Assembly: GCA_026706445.1 (NCBI GenBank)
Contig: JAPOYT010000157.1
Location: 59,202 to 105,733 of the forward strand
Source of the DNA: Chloroflexota bacterium
GTDB taxonomy: Bacteria; Chloroflexota; Anaerolineae; Aggregatilineales; Phototrophicaceae
Direction: 5' to 3'
DNA length: 46,532 nt
Shown here: in pieces, positions 17,682-26,264 of the stretch
Numbering within the stretch: the first letter of the stretch is position 1
How the letters are laid out: each line of letters opens with the position of its first letter
The notes under the pieces: generated by a model
Told to the model about the DNA's origin: nothing
Databases searched by the model: none
What the model saw: the letters and a program-made list of their open reading frames with translations, nothing else
Translations under genes and position numbers: made by a program

Positions 17682-19028
17682 ATGATTCAAGCACTGAAAA
17701 ACGCCTGGCGTCTGCCGGATGTGCGAAATAAGCTGCTCTTCACCGTTTTCATTCTGATCGTCTATCAGTTTGCCGCGCATGTGCCCGTTGTCGGCGTCGA
17801 TCGCAATGTTTTGCGGCAGGTATTCGAAAGCGGCAGCAGCGCCGGCAATTTGATCCAGGTGATGAACTTGCTCTCAGGCGGCGCCGTCGCCAATTTCAGC
17901 GTCATCGCCAATGGCGTGTATCCCTATATCACCGCCTCGATTATCTTCCAGTTGCTGGTGCCGATTGTGCCGGCGCTTGAACGCATCCAACGCGAGCCGG
18001 GCGGACAAGAGAAAATCCAGCGCTATACCTACTATGTGGCGATCCCGATGGCGGTCTTGCAGGCGCTGGGGCAAATCAGCATCTTCAATCTGGCGACCGG
18101 GACCGGCGCCGAGATCATCCCCGGCTTCGGCTTTGGCTTGGGCAGCAACCTGCTCTTGACCGTGTCCGTGTTGACGACCATGACCGCCGGCACCATGTTC
18201 GCCATCTGGCTTGGGGAACTGATTACCGAGCAAGGAATCGGCAACGGCATTTCGATCATCATCTTCGCCGGCATCGTGGCGCAGGCGCCGCAGAATCTGA
18301 TTCGCTTGCTGACGCAGCAGCCCGATCGCAGCATATACAATCTGGCGCTCTTCATCGTAATCACGATCCTGAGCGTGCTGGCTGTGGTCGTGATTCAAGA
18401 GGGCGTGCGGCGAATACCGGTTCAATATGGACGTCGCGTGCGCGGCAACCGCCAATTCGCGCAGCAAGACAGCTTCATTCCGCTGCGCGTCAACCCGGTC
18501 GGCATGATCCCGCTGATTTTCGCGCAGTCGATCATCACTTTTCCCGCCATCATTGCCAGCCTGTTCCCGCCGGGCGCGGTCGGCAATACGATTCAAACCA
18601 CCTTTGGCAATCAGCAGGGGCTGCTCTATTGGGGTACATTCTTCCTCATGACGGTCGGCTTCACCTTTTTCTATGCCGAAGTGATGGTGGGCAATCAAAA
18701 CCTGGCGGAGACGCTGCAGCGCAACGGCGGCTTCATACCCGGAATCCGCCCCGGCAAGCGCACCGAGGACTACATCAAGTCAACGACGCGCCGCATCACA
18801 TTCGTTGGCGCCTTCTTCTTGGGTGTCATCGCCATCATCCCCGGCGTCGTCGATCTCGTGAACCGCATTATCTTCCCGCTGGAAGCATCGGCATCCGGCG
18901 CGGTAATCAATGCCGGGCTGGTCATTTCTGGTTCCGGTTTGATCATCGTAGTCGGCGTCGTCATTGATACGATGCGCCAATTGGAAGCCCAACTGGTGAT
19001 GCGAAATTACGAAGGCTTCATGCGTTAG
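17682..19028 (+). CDS. secY: preprotein translocase subunit SecY
   Basis: SecY is the channel through which proteins are exported across or inserted into the cytoplasmic membrane. About ten hydrophobic segments are visible, starting with KLLFTVFILIVYQFAAHVPV. The plug region follows, and the cytosolic loop RRIPVQYGRRVRGNRQFAQQ is the SecA/ribosome contact. The protein has 448 residues. It is preceded by a 137-bp spacer containing GGCGCC repeats in inverted orientation, and followed by an intrinsic terminator. It is therefore the last gene of this transcript, and adk is probably expressed separately. Confidence 0.98.
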   Translation: MIQALKNAWRLPDVRNKLLFTVFILIVYQFAAHVPVVGVDRNVLRQVFESGSSAGNLIQVMNLLSGGAVANFSVIANGVYPYITASIIFQLLVPIVPALERIQREPGGQEKIQRYTYYVAIPMAVLQALGQISIFNLATGTGAEIIPGFGFGLGSNLLLTVSVLTTMTAGTMFAIWLGELITEQGIGNGISIIIFAGIVAQAPQNLIRLLTQQPDRSIYNLALFIVITILSVLAVVVIQEGVRRIPVQYGRRVRGNRQFAQQDSFIPLRVNPVGMIPLIFAQSIITFPAIIASLFPPGAVGNTIQTTFGNQQGLLYWGTFFLMTVGFTFFYAEVMVGNQNLAETLQRNGGFIPGIRPGKRTEDYIKSTTRRITFVGAFFLGVIAIIPGVVDLVNRIIFPLEASASGAVINAGLVISGSGLIIVVGVVIDTMRQLEAQLVMRNYEGFMR

Positions 19029-19053
19029 TACGCGTCTGCGAGTCGATAGGTAC

Positions 19054-19093
19054 AAGCCGAGAATTGCCATCGCATAATCTCGGCTTTCTTTTT
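19054..19093 (+). terminator. intrinsic terminator after secY
   Basis: AAGCCGAGA and TCTCGGCTT form a perfect 9-bp stem around a 15-base loop and are followed by TCTTTTT. It separates the long ribosomal transcript from adk. Confidence 0.85.
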
Positions 19094-19159
19094 GTTGCGC
19101 TCCGGAATCAATGCATTGGCAACGCTCCAGGACTGAGACGAATCATCGGGAGTAGGCAG

Positions 19160-19861
19160 ATGAGCTTGTATGTAATCTTGATGGGAGTGCAAGGCGCCGG
19201 CAAAGGATTGCAAGCGAAGCTGATCGGAGAGCATTTCGGCATCCCGCAAGTTTCAACCGGCGACCTCTTTCGGGAGATGCGCGCGCGCACGGACGATCTC
19301 GCGCGCAAGGTGCAAGACATCATGGTATCGGGTCAGCTTGTTGATGATGATACAACCAACGCGATTGTCGTTGACCGGCTGGCGCAAGCGGATGCCAAGA
19401 CGGGCGTGATCCTCGATGGCTACCCGCGCAATCGCATCCAGGCGGCATTCCTTGAGCGCCATTTGCGGGAGAAAGACGCCCGGGTCAACGCGGTACTGCT
19501 GCTGGAACTCGACCTCTACGTTGCCTTCAAACGCGCGTTCGGGCGCGTAACATCTGCTGATGGCGCCAGTTACAACTACTATTACAACGCTGACGGCGTC
19601 GACTTCAACTGGTCGCCTGCTGAGGGTAGCGAGTTTCCTCCTCGCCTGGACGCATCGCTGGCAGCGACCGGGGAAGGGCTAAAGCGCCGTCCCGATGACG
19701 CCAGCGCTGACGCCATAATCAAGCGCATCGACACCTTTCTGGAAACGACGCAGCCCCTAATCAACTATTTTGAAGCCAAGGGCATCGTGCGCAAGATCAA
19801 CGCCGACCAGAGCATTGAAGCTGTTTGGGCCGATATCCAGCGCGCGCTTAAGGCACTGTAA
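19160..19861 (+). CDS. adk: adenylate kinase, divergent
   Basis: Adenylate kinase interconverts AMP, ADP and ATP. The P-loop reads GVQGAGKGLQ where nearly all family members have GxPGAGKGTQ, so the conserved threonine is leucine (residue 17). Other landmarks are kept: STGDLFRE, LDGYPRN with the AMP-binding Asp and Arg, and RRPDD...KRI with the lid arginines. The lid (about residues 126-172) has no zinc-binding cysteines and carries an aromatic YNYYYN stretch instead of the usual CPKC or YH elements. Length is 233 residues. The position after secY is the classical one for adk. GGGAG precedes the ATG. It could be a nucleotide kinase with shifted specificity. Confidence 0.88.
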   Translation: MSLYVILMGVQGAGKGLQAKLIGEHFGIPQVSTGDLFREMRARTDDLARKVQDIMVSGQLVDDDTTNAIVVDRLAQADAKTGVILDGYPRNRIQAAFLERHLREKDARVNAVLLLELDLYVAFKRAFGRVTSADGASYNYYYNADGVDFNWSPAEGSEFPPRLDASLAATGEGLKRRPDDASADAIIKRIDTFLETTQPLINYFEAKGIVRKINADQSIEAVWADIQRALKAL

Positions 19862-19891
19862 GCTCCGTCAGCTACAGCCAAACCGAATCTT

Positions 19892-20684
19892 ATGGCGCCG
19901 GTACTGAAGACATCGGAAGAGCTCGAGATCATGCGGCGAGCGGGCCCCCTGGCGGCGCTCGGCCATTGCGCATGAAGAGATGCGGCGCGCTATCGAGCCA
20001 GGCGTCTCGACCAAGGCGTTGGATACGATTGCGCTAAGGGTCCTGCGCGACCACGGCGCCGAGCCCTGTTTTCTCGGTTACGCGCCCGGCGAGCATCCGC
20101 CCTTTCCCGCCACTATCACTGCTTCTATCAATCAAGAGTTGGTGCATGGAATCCCTTCGGAGAAGCGCACGCTCGCCGAGGGCGATGTTATCGGCATAGA
20201 TGTCGCTTGCTTTTATCGTGGCTATGTTGGCGATGCTGCCTTCACCCATCCGGTCGGAGCGATATCGCGCTCGGCGAAACGCCTGTTGGATGCAACGAAA
20301 TCGGCGCTGGACGCGGCGATTGCGGCTTCGGTCCTGGGCAACAAGATCAGTGATGTCGCCAAGGCGACGGCGAAATATGCCAGCAGGTCGGGCTATAGCG
20401 TGGCGCGCGAATATACCGGCCACGGCGTCGGCAAAGCGATGCATGAGGAACCGCGAGTTCCCAACTGGTGGCATAGCAAGAAGAGCCGCCACAAATGGCA
20501 AGACTATGATTTGCAGGTTGGCATGACCTACGCCATCGAGCCGATGCTGATCGCGGGCCGATCCGATCTGATGGAGCTGGACGATGGCTGGACCGTGGTC
20601 ACCAAAGACGGTTCGCTCACCGCCCATTTCGAGCACACGATCGCGATCACGGAAGAGGGTCCGCGCATCTTGACGCTGCCATGA
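19892..20684 (+). CDS. map: methionine aminopeptidase type I, apparent +1 frameshift near the start
   Basis: The enzyme removes the initiator methionine from new proteins. The main frame (from 19980) has all five metal ligands: Asp in GIDVAC, Asp in YVGDAAFTH, His in TGHGVGKAMHEEPRVPN, Glu in YAIEPM and Glu in FEHTIAI. The usual N-terminus is instead in another frame: MAPVLKTSEELEIMRRAGPL runs from 19892 and hits a stop at 19973-19975. Skipping one base around 19961 joins it to AIAHEEMRRAIEPGVSTKAL, restoring a normal protein of about 263 residues. This is either a sequencing or assembly error or a real mutation; an internal ATG start would lose about 29 residues. No slippery heptamer is visible. 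Confidence 0.88.
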
Positions 20685-20700
20685 TTAGGAGCGCCCTGCT

Positions 20701-22167
20701 TTGCCGCCGCTAGCTGGCAGGATCATATTTCTGTTGTTTCTCCTTTTGCTTTCAACGGTCGGCGCGCAGGATGACAGCGCTGTCTATAGGGCGGTGGAAT
20801 GCCCAGCCTCAATTGAGCTGAATGCTGGCGACGACCAATTCAGAATCGCCTGCGGCCGGGCTTCTTTGCCAGAGAATCGTACGGAGCGCGAAAACAGCCG
20901 TCGTGTAGAGCTCTTTGTCCTGCGCATTAAGCCCATCGAGAACATTGGAAACGCGCCCATCATGCATCTGGCGGGCGGACCTGGCGACGCTTCGTCAGCC
21001 GATCTGGCGTTTTGGTTGGGATCGCCTATAGCTGAGATTTACGAGATTATCCTTGTTGATCAACGGGGTACGGGATTGTCGCTGCCGTCGCTGGATTGCC
21101 CAGAGAAAAGTGATGCCGACGACGAGAGTTGGATTCGCGACTGCCGCAGGCGTTTAACCGAGCAGGGCATCGATTTGTCGCAGTATCAGAGCATGCCTAT
21201 TGTTTGGGACATTTACGATCTGCTGGTGGCTCTTGAACTCGATCAAGTCAACCTTTACGGCAATTCTTATGGCAGCCGCTTGGCTCTGCTGCTTTCGATA
21301 ATTGCGCCACAGCGAATTCGGTCAATGGCGCTCGACGGCGTCTATCCGCCACCGCGATATGACATGGCGGAACTGGCGTACAACGCCGATCAATCGCTTG
21401 AGCGCCTCTTTGAAGATTGCCGGGCCGATGCAGCTTGCCATTCTCTGTATCCGGACCTGCGAGAAACCTTCTACCGTGTCGTTTCGGAAATGAATGCCGA
21501 GCCGCCCGAGTTATACCACTTGGGGGAAAGCACTGGCTGGACCTTGAGCGGCGATCAGTTTCTGGCTTGGACCATCGGCGCGCTGCGCCATAAGGAAGCG
21601 CTTCCCATTCTACCTACGCTCATTGCAGCTTTTGACGCGGGCGTCTATGACCAATTTGTCTTGGTAGACGCTTTTGTAAAAGCTCCACATTGGCATGACC
21701 TGGATTTCCGCAGCGAGGGGGTCGAGCTTGGCGCGCGCTGTTCAGAGAGCCAGACACTTGCTGGCAGGGAGCGCTATAGCGATTTTGAATGGAAGATAGA
21801 AGAAGAGATTGCCAGCTTGTTGGAGCCGCTTGTCCAACATCTTCTGGATCAATGTGAGATATGGGACGTGTCGCCTGCGCCCAGTCTGATCGCCCAACCG
21901 GTGGCGAGCGATGTTCCTGTGCTGTTGCTGTCTGGCGCGTACGATCCGGCAACACCGCCGCATTGGGCCGCCTTCGCTAAAGCGCATCTGAGCAAGAGCT
22001 GGAGCTTCGTATTCCCGAACCTTGGTCACGGCGTGTTGGAATCGGAAGCATGCGCCGCATGGCTTATCCGTGTTTTCCTGGCTTCACCGACGGAGGAACC
22101 AGCCGCTGAATGCTTTCTTGAGCTAGGACCGCCCCAGTTTGTGGAGCAAGAGATGGATAAATCCTGA
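20701..22167 (+). CDS. secreted alpha/beta hydrolase, S33 (tripeptidyl/prolyl aminopeptidase-like)
   Basis: A signal peptide (RIIFLLFLLLLSTVGAQDD, hydrophobic core then an AxA-like cleavage area) directs this 488-residue protein out of the cytoplasm. The hydrolase core shows HLAGGPGDAS (oxyanion region), VDQRGTGLS, nucleophile elbow GNSYGS, catalytic Asp in SGAYDPATPP and His in PNLGHGV. This arrangement is that of mycobacterial and Streptomyces tripeptidyl aminopeptidase-like enzymes. Several cysteines could form disulfides outside the cell. The start is TTG behind AGGAG. Its location between map and rpmJ, where infA usually stands, is unusual and suggests insertion. True substrate is unknown. 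Confidence 0.85.
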   Translation: MPPLAGRIIFLLFLLLLSTVGAQDDSAVYRAVECPASIELNAGDDQFRIACGRASLPENRTERENSRRVELFVLRIKPIENIGNAPIMHLAGGPGDASSADLAFWLGSPIAEIYEIILVDQRGTGLSLPSLDCPEKSDADDESWIRDCRRRLTEQGIDLSQYQSMPIVWDIYDLLVALELDQVNLYGNSYGSRLALLLSIIAPQRIRSMALDGVYPPPRYDMAELAYNADQSLERLFEDCRADAACHSLYPDLRETFYRVVSEMNAEPPELYHLGESTGWTLSGDQFLAWTIGALRHKEALPILPTLIAAFDAGVYDQFVLVDAFVKAPHWHDLDFRSEGVELGARCSESQTLAGRERYSDFEWKIEEEIASLLEPLVQHLLDQCEIWDVSPAPSLIAQPVASDVPVLLLSGAYDPATPPHWAAFAKAHLSKSWSFVFPNLGHGVLESEACAAWLIRVFLASPTEEPAAECFLELGPPQFVEQEMDKS

Positions 22168-22183
22168 AATGCCGAACTGTGCA

Positions 22184-22211
22184 TTTACATATCCCTTGCC
22201 TATGATACAAT
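22184..22211 (+). promoter_or_regulatory. promoter for rpmJ-rpsM-rpsK-rpoA operon
   Basis: TTTACA (5 of 6) and TACAAT (5 of 6) with a 16-bp spacer lie just past the hydrolase stop. Transcription would start near 22218, giving a leader of roughly 160 bases before rpmJ. It would free the alpha operon from read-through of the hydrolase gene. The 209-bp gap contains no gene that I can recognise; in particular no IF-1. Confidence 0.65.
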
Positions 22212-22376
22212 TGTCCGTTGCTGCTACTTGCGCTGCGCTAGGCGGCTGCAGGCGCAGAGGGAAATTGATCTACATACTGGGGTCAGTCGCGCATCTGCCG
22301 ATAGATGTCTGGGCAGCTTGTACGCTTATCGTGGAAACGAACATAGGACGTTTTAGGGCTATCAAAGGAAGCGCAC

Positions 22377-22490
22377 ATGAAAGTAGGAGCAAGTGTCAAG
22401 CGCCGCTGCCCCAAATGCCGGGTCATCAAGCGCAAGCGTCGGGTAATGATTATTTGTGAAAATCCCAAACACAAGCAGCGGCAAGGTTAG
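22377..22490 (+). CDS. rpmJ: 50S ribosomal protein L36
   Basis: L36 is the smallest large-subunit protein, a zinc ribbon late in assembly. This 37-residue frame has [14 protein letters not shown] at its start and [10 protein letters not shown] at its end, with zinc ligands Cys11, Cys14, Cys27 and His32. AAAGGAA precedes the ATG. The zinc form is used here, consistent with the zinc-type S14. The usual upstream neighbour infA is missing. Confidence 0.97.
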   Translation: MKVGASVKRRCPKCRVIKRKRRVMIICENPKHKQRQG

Positions 22491-22520
22491 CTTGGTCCGC
22501 ATCTATTAAGGAGTTGGGGT

Positions 22521-22907
22521 ATGGCTCGTATTGAAGGTGTAGATCTGCCGCGGGACAAGCGCGTGGTTATTGGCTTGACTTACATTTACGGCATTGGCAA
22601 ATCCACCAGTCAGAAGCTTTTGGACAGCGCTGGCATCAACCAAAGCACGCGCGTTCGTGATCTGAGTGAGAGCGAATTGCAGCGTATTCGCGAGCTGGTC
22701 AGTAGCTTGACGATTGAAGGCGACTTGCGCCGGCAAACGCAACTGAACATTAAACGCTTGATGGAAATCAATTCTTATCGTGGTTTGCGGCATCGGCGGC
22801 GTTTGCCCGTGCGCGGGCAGCGGACACGCACCAATGGGCGTACGCGCCGTGGCAAGAAGCAGACGGTTGCCGGGCGCGGCCGCCGTCGTGGCGCCACGAA
22901 GAAGTAG
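22521..22907 (+). CDS. rpsM: 30S ribosomal protein S13
   Basis: S13 sits in the head of the 30S subunit and bridges to the large subunit. [20 protein letters not shown] and the helix-hairpin-helix [14 protein letters not shown] open the protein; the tail [20 protein letters not shown] reaches towards P-site tRNA. Its 128 residues are normal. AAGGAG lies before the ATG, which follows rpmJ by 30 bp. Confidence 0.98.
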   Translation: MARIEGVDLPRDKRVVIGLTYIYGIGKSTSQKLLDSAGINQSTRVRDLSESELQRIRELVSSLTIEGDLRRQTQLNIKRLMEINSYRGLRHRRRLPVRGQRTRTNGRTRRGKKQTVAGRGRRRGATKK

Positions 22908-22959
22908 TGGCGGTCTGGAAATCGCCGGTAGCGTTAATAGACTTTGCCGTGCATAACGC

Positions 22960-22997
22960 GCGAGCCGCCGATCGCGACGCAAGTCGCGCTGGCTCGC
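22960..22997 (+). promoter_or_regulatory. two-tier hairpin between rpsM and rpsK
   Basis: GCGAGCC pairs with GGCTCGC, enclosing a perfect inner stem CGCGAC/GTCGCG capped by a GCAA tetraloop, with an asymmetric internal loop between them. No T-run follows. A stable GNRA-capped hairpin of this kind can serve as a protein-binding or RNA-processing site. The spacer is 126 bp, long for these two genes. Confidence 0.5.
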
Positions 22998-23033
22998 ATT
23001 TACAGGAAGCATTAATCCAACCGGAGTAACTAA

Positions 23034-23432
23034 ATGGCAAGAACAGCGAGAGGCGGTCGCGGTACCGCCAGACGAGTATTCAAGAATATACCTTATGGTC
23101 AGGCGCATATTCATGCCACTTTCAATAACACCATCGTTTCGATGACCGACCAGTCCGGGAATGTGATCACCTGGGCGAGCGCTGGCACCTCTGGCTTCAC
23201 CGGCAGCCGCAAAAACACGCCCTACGCAGCGCGAATGGCGGCGGAGACGGCGGCCGCCAACTCGCAGCAGCACGGCATGAAAGAGGTCGATATTTTCGTG
23301 AAGGGTCCCGGTCCCGGTCGTGAAGCTGCGATTCGTTCCATACAGCAAAGTGGCTTGAAAGTGCGTTCAATTTCGGACGTGACCCCGGTACCGCATAATG
23401 GCGTTCGCCCGCCAAAGCGCCGGCGCGTTTAG
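23034..23432 (+). CDS. rpsK: 30S ribosomal protein S11
   Basis: S11 forms part of the platform of the 30S subunit. [40 protein letters not shown] and the end [20 protein letters not shown] followed by [18 protein letters not shown] are all diagnostic. Length is 132 residues. In most bacteria rpsD (S4) follows; here rpoA comes next and rpsD is not in the window. Confidence 0.98.
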   Translation: MARTARGGRGTARRVFKNIPYGQAHIHATFNNTIVSMTDQSGNVITWASAGTSGFTGSRKNTPYAARMAAETAAANSQQHGMKEVDIFVKGPGPGREAAIRSIQQSGLKVRSISDVTPVPHNGVRPPKRRRV

Positions 23433-23453
23433 TCGTAAAGGAAGCCTGGCAAT

Positions 23454-24473
23454 ATGGTATACCCAACAGAGTCCGCATCGGCCGAGGCAGGCGCGATTGA
23501 CGCCAATTTGGTGACAGCCAATATGGTTCTGCCGCATAAGGTGGAGAGCCAGAACATCACCAAGGATTACGGTCGATTTGTCATCAGCCCGCTGGAAAGC
23601 GGCTACGGCTTGACCTTGGGCAACGCCCTGCGCCGTGTATTGCTGTCATCGTTGCCGGGCGCGGCCGTGACGAGCATTCGCGTCTCCGATGTTCATCACG
23701 AATTTTCCGAAATTCCCCACGTGCGCGAAGACATGACGCAGTTGATCTTGCAGATCAAGCAGTTGCGCTTGGTGCTGCATGGCGTGGAGAGCTCGCGTTT
23801 GCGTCTGGAGCACCGTGGCGCCGAAGGCACCGTGACCGCGGCTGATATCTGGGCGCCGGCGGAGGCGCAAATTGAGAACCCGAGCCTCTACCTGTTTACG
23901 GTCGACGATCGAAACGTCGATATTGAGCTGGAGTTTGAGGTGCAGACCGGGCGCGGATTCAGCCCGGCTGAAGAGCGCGGGCGGCTGCCCATCGGCGAGC
24001 TGCCGGTGGATGCTATCTTCAGTCCGATCAGGCGCGTGAACTTTGAAGTGGAGCGCGCTCGTGTGGGCCAACGGACCAACTATGATCGGCTGGTGCTCGA
24101 GCTGTGGACGGACGGGACGATCCGGCCGGAAGAAGCCTTGGCGCAGTCGGCGCAGATATTGATGCATCACCTAAAGGTGGTCGCTGGCGTCGATGATGAC
24201 TGGTACAACGCGATTGAACTTCCGCCGCAAATTGAGGATGAGCCGACCTATCCTCCGCTCTATGACAAGCCAATCGAAGAGTTGGATCTTAGCGTCCGTG
24301 TATTCAACTCGCTGAAGCGGACGGGCATCACCTCGGTGGGCGATGTGCTGGATATGCTGAATCGGGGACCCGATGCCATGCTGGCGATCCGGAACTTCGG
24401 CGAAAAGTCGCTGGATGAGTTGGAACAGAAGCTGCAGGAAAAGAATTACTGGCCCCATGAGAAGGCTGAGTAG
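23454..24473 (+). CDS. rpoA: DNA-directed RNA polymerase subunit alpha
   Basis: The alpha dimer scaffolds RNA polymerase assembly; its C-terminal domain binds UP elements and activators. The N-terminal domain shows SPLESGYGLTLGNALRRVLL and the later GRTNYDRLVLELWTDG-like block (here GQRTNYDRLVLELWTDG). The C-terminal domain LDLSVRVFNSLKRTGITSVG keeps the DNA-contacting Arg and Asn, and the helix-hairpin-helix IRNFGEKSLDELEQKL follows. An acidic linker (about 250-275) joins them. The first 20 or so residues (YPTESASAEAG...) extend beyond the usual start; an ATG at 23523 could also serve, but AAAGGAAG favours the upstream one. Length is 339 residues. Confidence 0.98.
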   Translation: MVYPTESASAEAGAIDANLVTANMVLPHKVESQNITKDYGRFVISPLESGYGLTLGNALRRVLLSSLPGAAVTSIRVSDVHHEFSEIPHVREDMTQLILQIKQLRLVLHGVESSRLRLEHRGAEGTVTAADIWAPAEAQIENPSLYLFTVDDRNVDIELEFEVQTGRGFSPAEERGRLPIGELPVDAIFSPIRRVNFEVERARVGQRTNYDRLVLELWTDGTIRPEEALAQSAQILMHHLKVVAGVDDDWYNAIELPPQIEDEPTYPPLYDKPIEELDLSVRVFNSLKRTGITSVGDVLDMLNRGPDAMLAIRNFGEKSLDELEQKLQEKNYWPHEKAE

Positions 24474-24493
24474 CAGGTAAGCGAGGCGCAAGT

Positions 24494-24901
24494 ATGCGAC
24501 ATCGGCATCACGGAAAGAAACTGAATCGCAGCGGCAGCCATCGCAAAGCGCTGCGCATGAATTTGGCGAGCCAACTATTTGTCCATGGACGCATCAGAAC
24601 GACATTTCACAAAGCTAAATTCGTACAAGGGCATGCCGAACGACTAATCACGATTGCCAAACGCGGATTGGCAAAGGCGGAAGAAAAGGGCGACGATCTG
24701 ATCGCGGTGCACGCGCGCCGTCAGGTTGCCCGTCGCTTGAACAATGATCGCGAATTGGTGGGCCTGGTGTTTGATGAATTGGCGCCGCTATACGAAGACC
24801 GGCCCGGTGGCTATACGCGGATCTTCAAATTGGGACCGCGCAAGGGCGACAATGCCGAGATGGCGCTGATTGAGCTGGTGGATTACGAGGTGGAGGATTG
24901 A
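24494..24901 (+). CDS. rplQ: 50S ribosomal protein L17
   Basis: L17 lies near the tunnel exit. MRHRHHGKKLNRSGSHRKAL is the conserved start, then HGRIRTTFHKAKFVQGHAER; the end GGYTRIFKLGPRKGDNAEMA is typical. The protein has 135 residues, a usual size. GAGGCG precedes the ATG. Next comes truA only 13 bp later. Confidence 0.98.
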   Translation: MRHRHHGKKLNRSGSHRKALRMNLASQLFVHGRIRTTFHKAKFVQGHAERLITIAKRGLAKAEEKGDDLIAVHARRQVARRLNNDRELVGLVFDELAPLYEDRPGGYTRIFKLGPRKGDNAEMALIELVDYEVED

Positions 24902-24914
24902 TCCGCCTGGCGCG

Positions 24915-25742
24915 ATGACACGATACGGCGCAATCCTGGCTTATGACGGAACCGCCTACAAAGGCTTTCAGCGTCAGCCGCCGCCGACGGCGACGATCCA
25001 GGCGGCGGTAGAAAAGGCGATCAGTCAGGTGACGGCGCAGCCTGCGTCTGTGATAGCGGCCGGGCGAACCGACACGGGCGTGCATGCATCGGGTCAGGTA
25101 ATCGCGTTTGACGTTGAATGGAAGCACGGAGACGATGAACTGTTGCGAGCGATCAATTCGCAGCTTCCGCTGGATATCGCAGTGCGGGAGATCTGGCGGC
25201 AGGAGGGTTTTCACCCGCGCTACGATGCGCTTTGGCGGCAGTACGGCTACCGCATCGCGACGCCAGATGCGCGTCATCCGCTGATGAATCGATACGTATG
25301 GCAGCTTGGGGGAGAATGGCTGGATCTTGAGCGAATGAATGAGGCAGCGGCGCTTTGCCTGGGCGAGCGCGACTTCGCAGCCTTTGGCACGCCGCCACAA
25401 GCGGGAAGCTCAAATACCGTGAGGCAGGTCTATCTGTCCGAGTGGGATGTAGAATCGGGAGCATTTGGCGAGATTTCTTATTTTCGAATCCGCGGTACCG
25501 CCTTCCTTTACCACATGGTGCGTCGGCTGGTGGGCATGATGGCGCGGGTCGGCAGAGGGGTGATTACCCCGGGCGAGTTCGAAGCGATCTTGCGAAGCCG
25601 AGACATAAACAGGGCGAAAGCGCTGGCGCCGGCGAATGGGCTGGTCTTGGAAGCTGTCGGTTATCCGCGCCGCCAAGAGACGGGATCACAAACTCGCGCA
25701 GTTGAATCGCTGGCGATAGCTGCGCCGGAGGGAAATACATGA
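24915..25742 (+). CDS. truA: tRNA pseudouridine(38-40) synthase TruA
   Basis: TruA converts uridines 38-40 in the anticodon stem of many tRNAs to pseudouridine. The catalytic aspartate lies in GRTDTGVHASGQV (about residue 51), and YRIxxP-like and RGTAFLYHMVRRLVGMMARV motifs are present. Length is 275 residues, slightly longer than usual because of a C-terminal tail. I chose the ATG that begins MTRYGAILAYDGTAYKGFQR, the conserved start; its ribosome-binding site is weak. The stop overlaps the rplM start (ATGA), so coupling is likely. Confidence 0.95.
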   Translation: MTRYGAILAYDGTAYKGFQRQPPPTATIQAAVEKAISQVTAQPASVIAAGRTDTGVHASGQVIAFDVEWKHGDDELLRAINSQLPLDIAVREIWRQEGFHPRYDALWRQYGYRIATPDARHPLMNRYVWQLGGEWLDLERMNEAAALCLGERDFAAFGTPPQAGSSNTVRQVYLSEWDVESGAFGEISYFRIRGTAFLYHMVRRLVGMMARVGRGVITPGEFEAILRSRDINRAKALAPANGLVLEAVGYPRRQETGSQTRAVESLAIAAPEGNT

Positions 25743-26182
25743 GACAGACCGTGCAAAAGACCTACGCGACCACCCCCGATGTCATTCAACGGCGCTGGTG
25801 GGTGGTGGATGCCAAGGGCATGACCCTGGGGCGCGTGGCTTCCAAGGTGGCGCCGCTCTTGCGTGGCACACACAAACCTTATTTCGCGCCGCATCTCGAC
25901 ACCGGCGATTATGTCATCATCGTCAATGCGGATCAAATTCATGTCACTGGCAAACGCATGGATCAGAAGACCTACTACCGCCACAGTGGCTATCCTGGCG
26001 GCTTAAAGTCCTTGACACTGCGCGAGCTGATGGATAAGTTCCCCACGCGCGCGCTCAGATACGCCATCAAAGGCATGCTGCCCAAGGGTCCGCTGGGCCG
26101 CCGTATGTTCAAAAAGCTCAAGATTTACGCTGGCGCTGATCATCCGCATCAGGCGCAGCAGCCACAGATGCTGGAATTATGA
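25739..26182 (+). CDS. rplM: 50S ribosomal protein L13
   Basis: L13 is an early assembly protein of the large subunit. WWVVDAKGMTLGRVASKVAP, GDYVIIVNADQIHVTGKRMD and YYRHSGYPGGLK are signatures. The protein is 147 residues. GGAGGGAAATAC lies before the ATG within the end of truA. It forms the usual pair with rpsI. Confidence 0.98.
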   Translation: MRQTVQKTYATTPDVIQRRWWVVDAKGMTLGRVASKVAPLLRGTHKPYFAPHLDTGDYVIIVNADQIHVTGKRMDQKTYYRHSGYPGGLKSLTLRELMDKFPTRALRYAIKGMLPKGPLGRRMFKKLKIYAGADHPHQAQQPQMLEL

Positions 26183-26264
26183 AGCGGCAGGGAAACTGAT
26201 AACTGGCTTGCGCTAAGGGCGTCTGTCGATCTTTGGCGAATCAGACAGGTTGAGGAGAATTTGA

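Noticed and set aside
17874..18698. 274-codon open frame antisense to secY
   Set aside because: Histidine/arginine/aspartate-rich translation typical of an antisense shadow of membrane-protein codons.
19955..19980. Programmed frameshifting in map
   Set aside because: No slippery heptamer, strong downstream structure or internal Shine-Dalgarno stimulator is seen; mutation or sequencing error is simpler.
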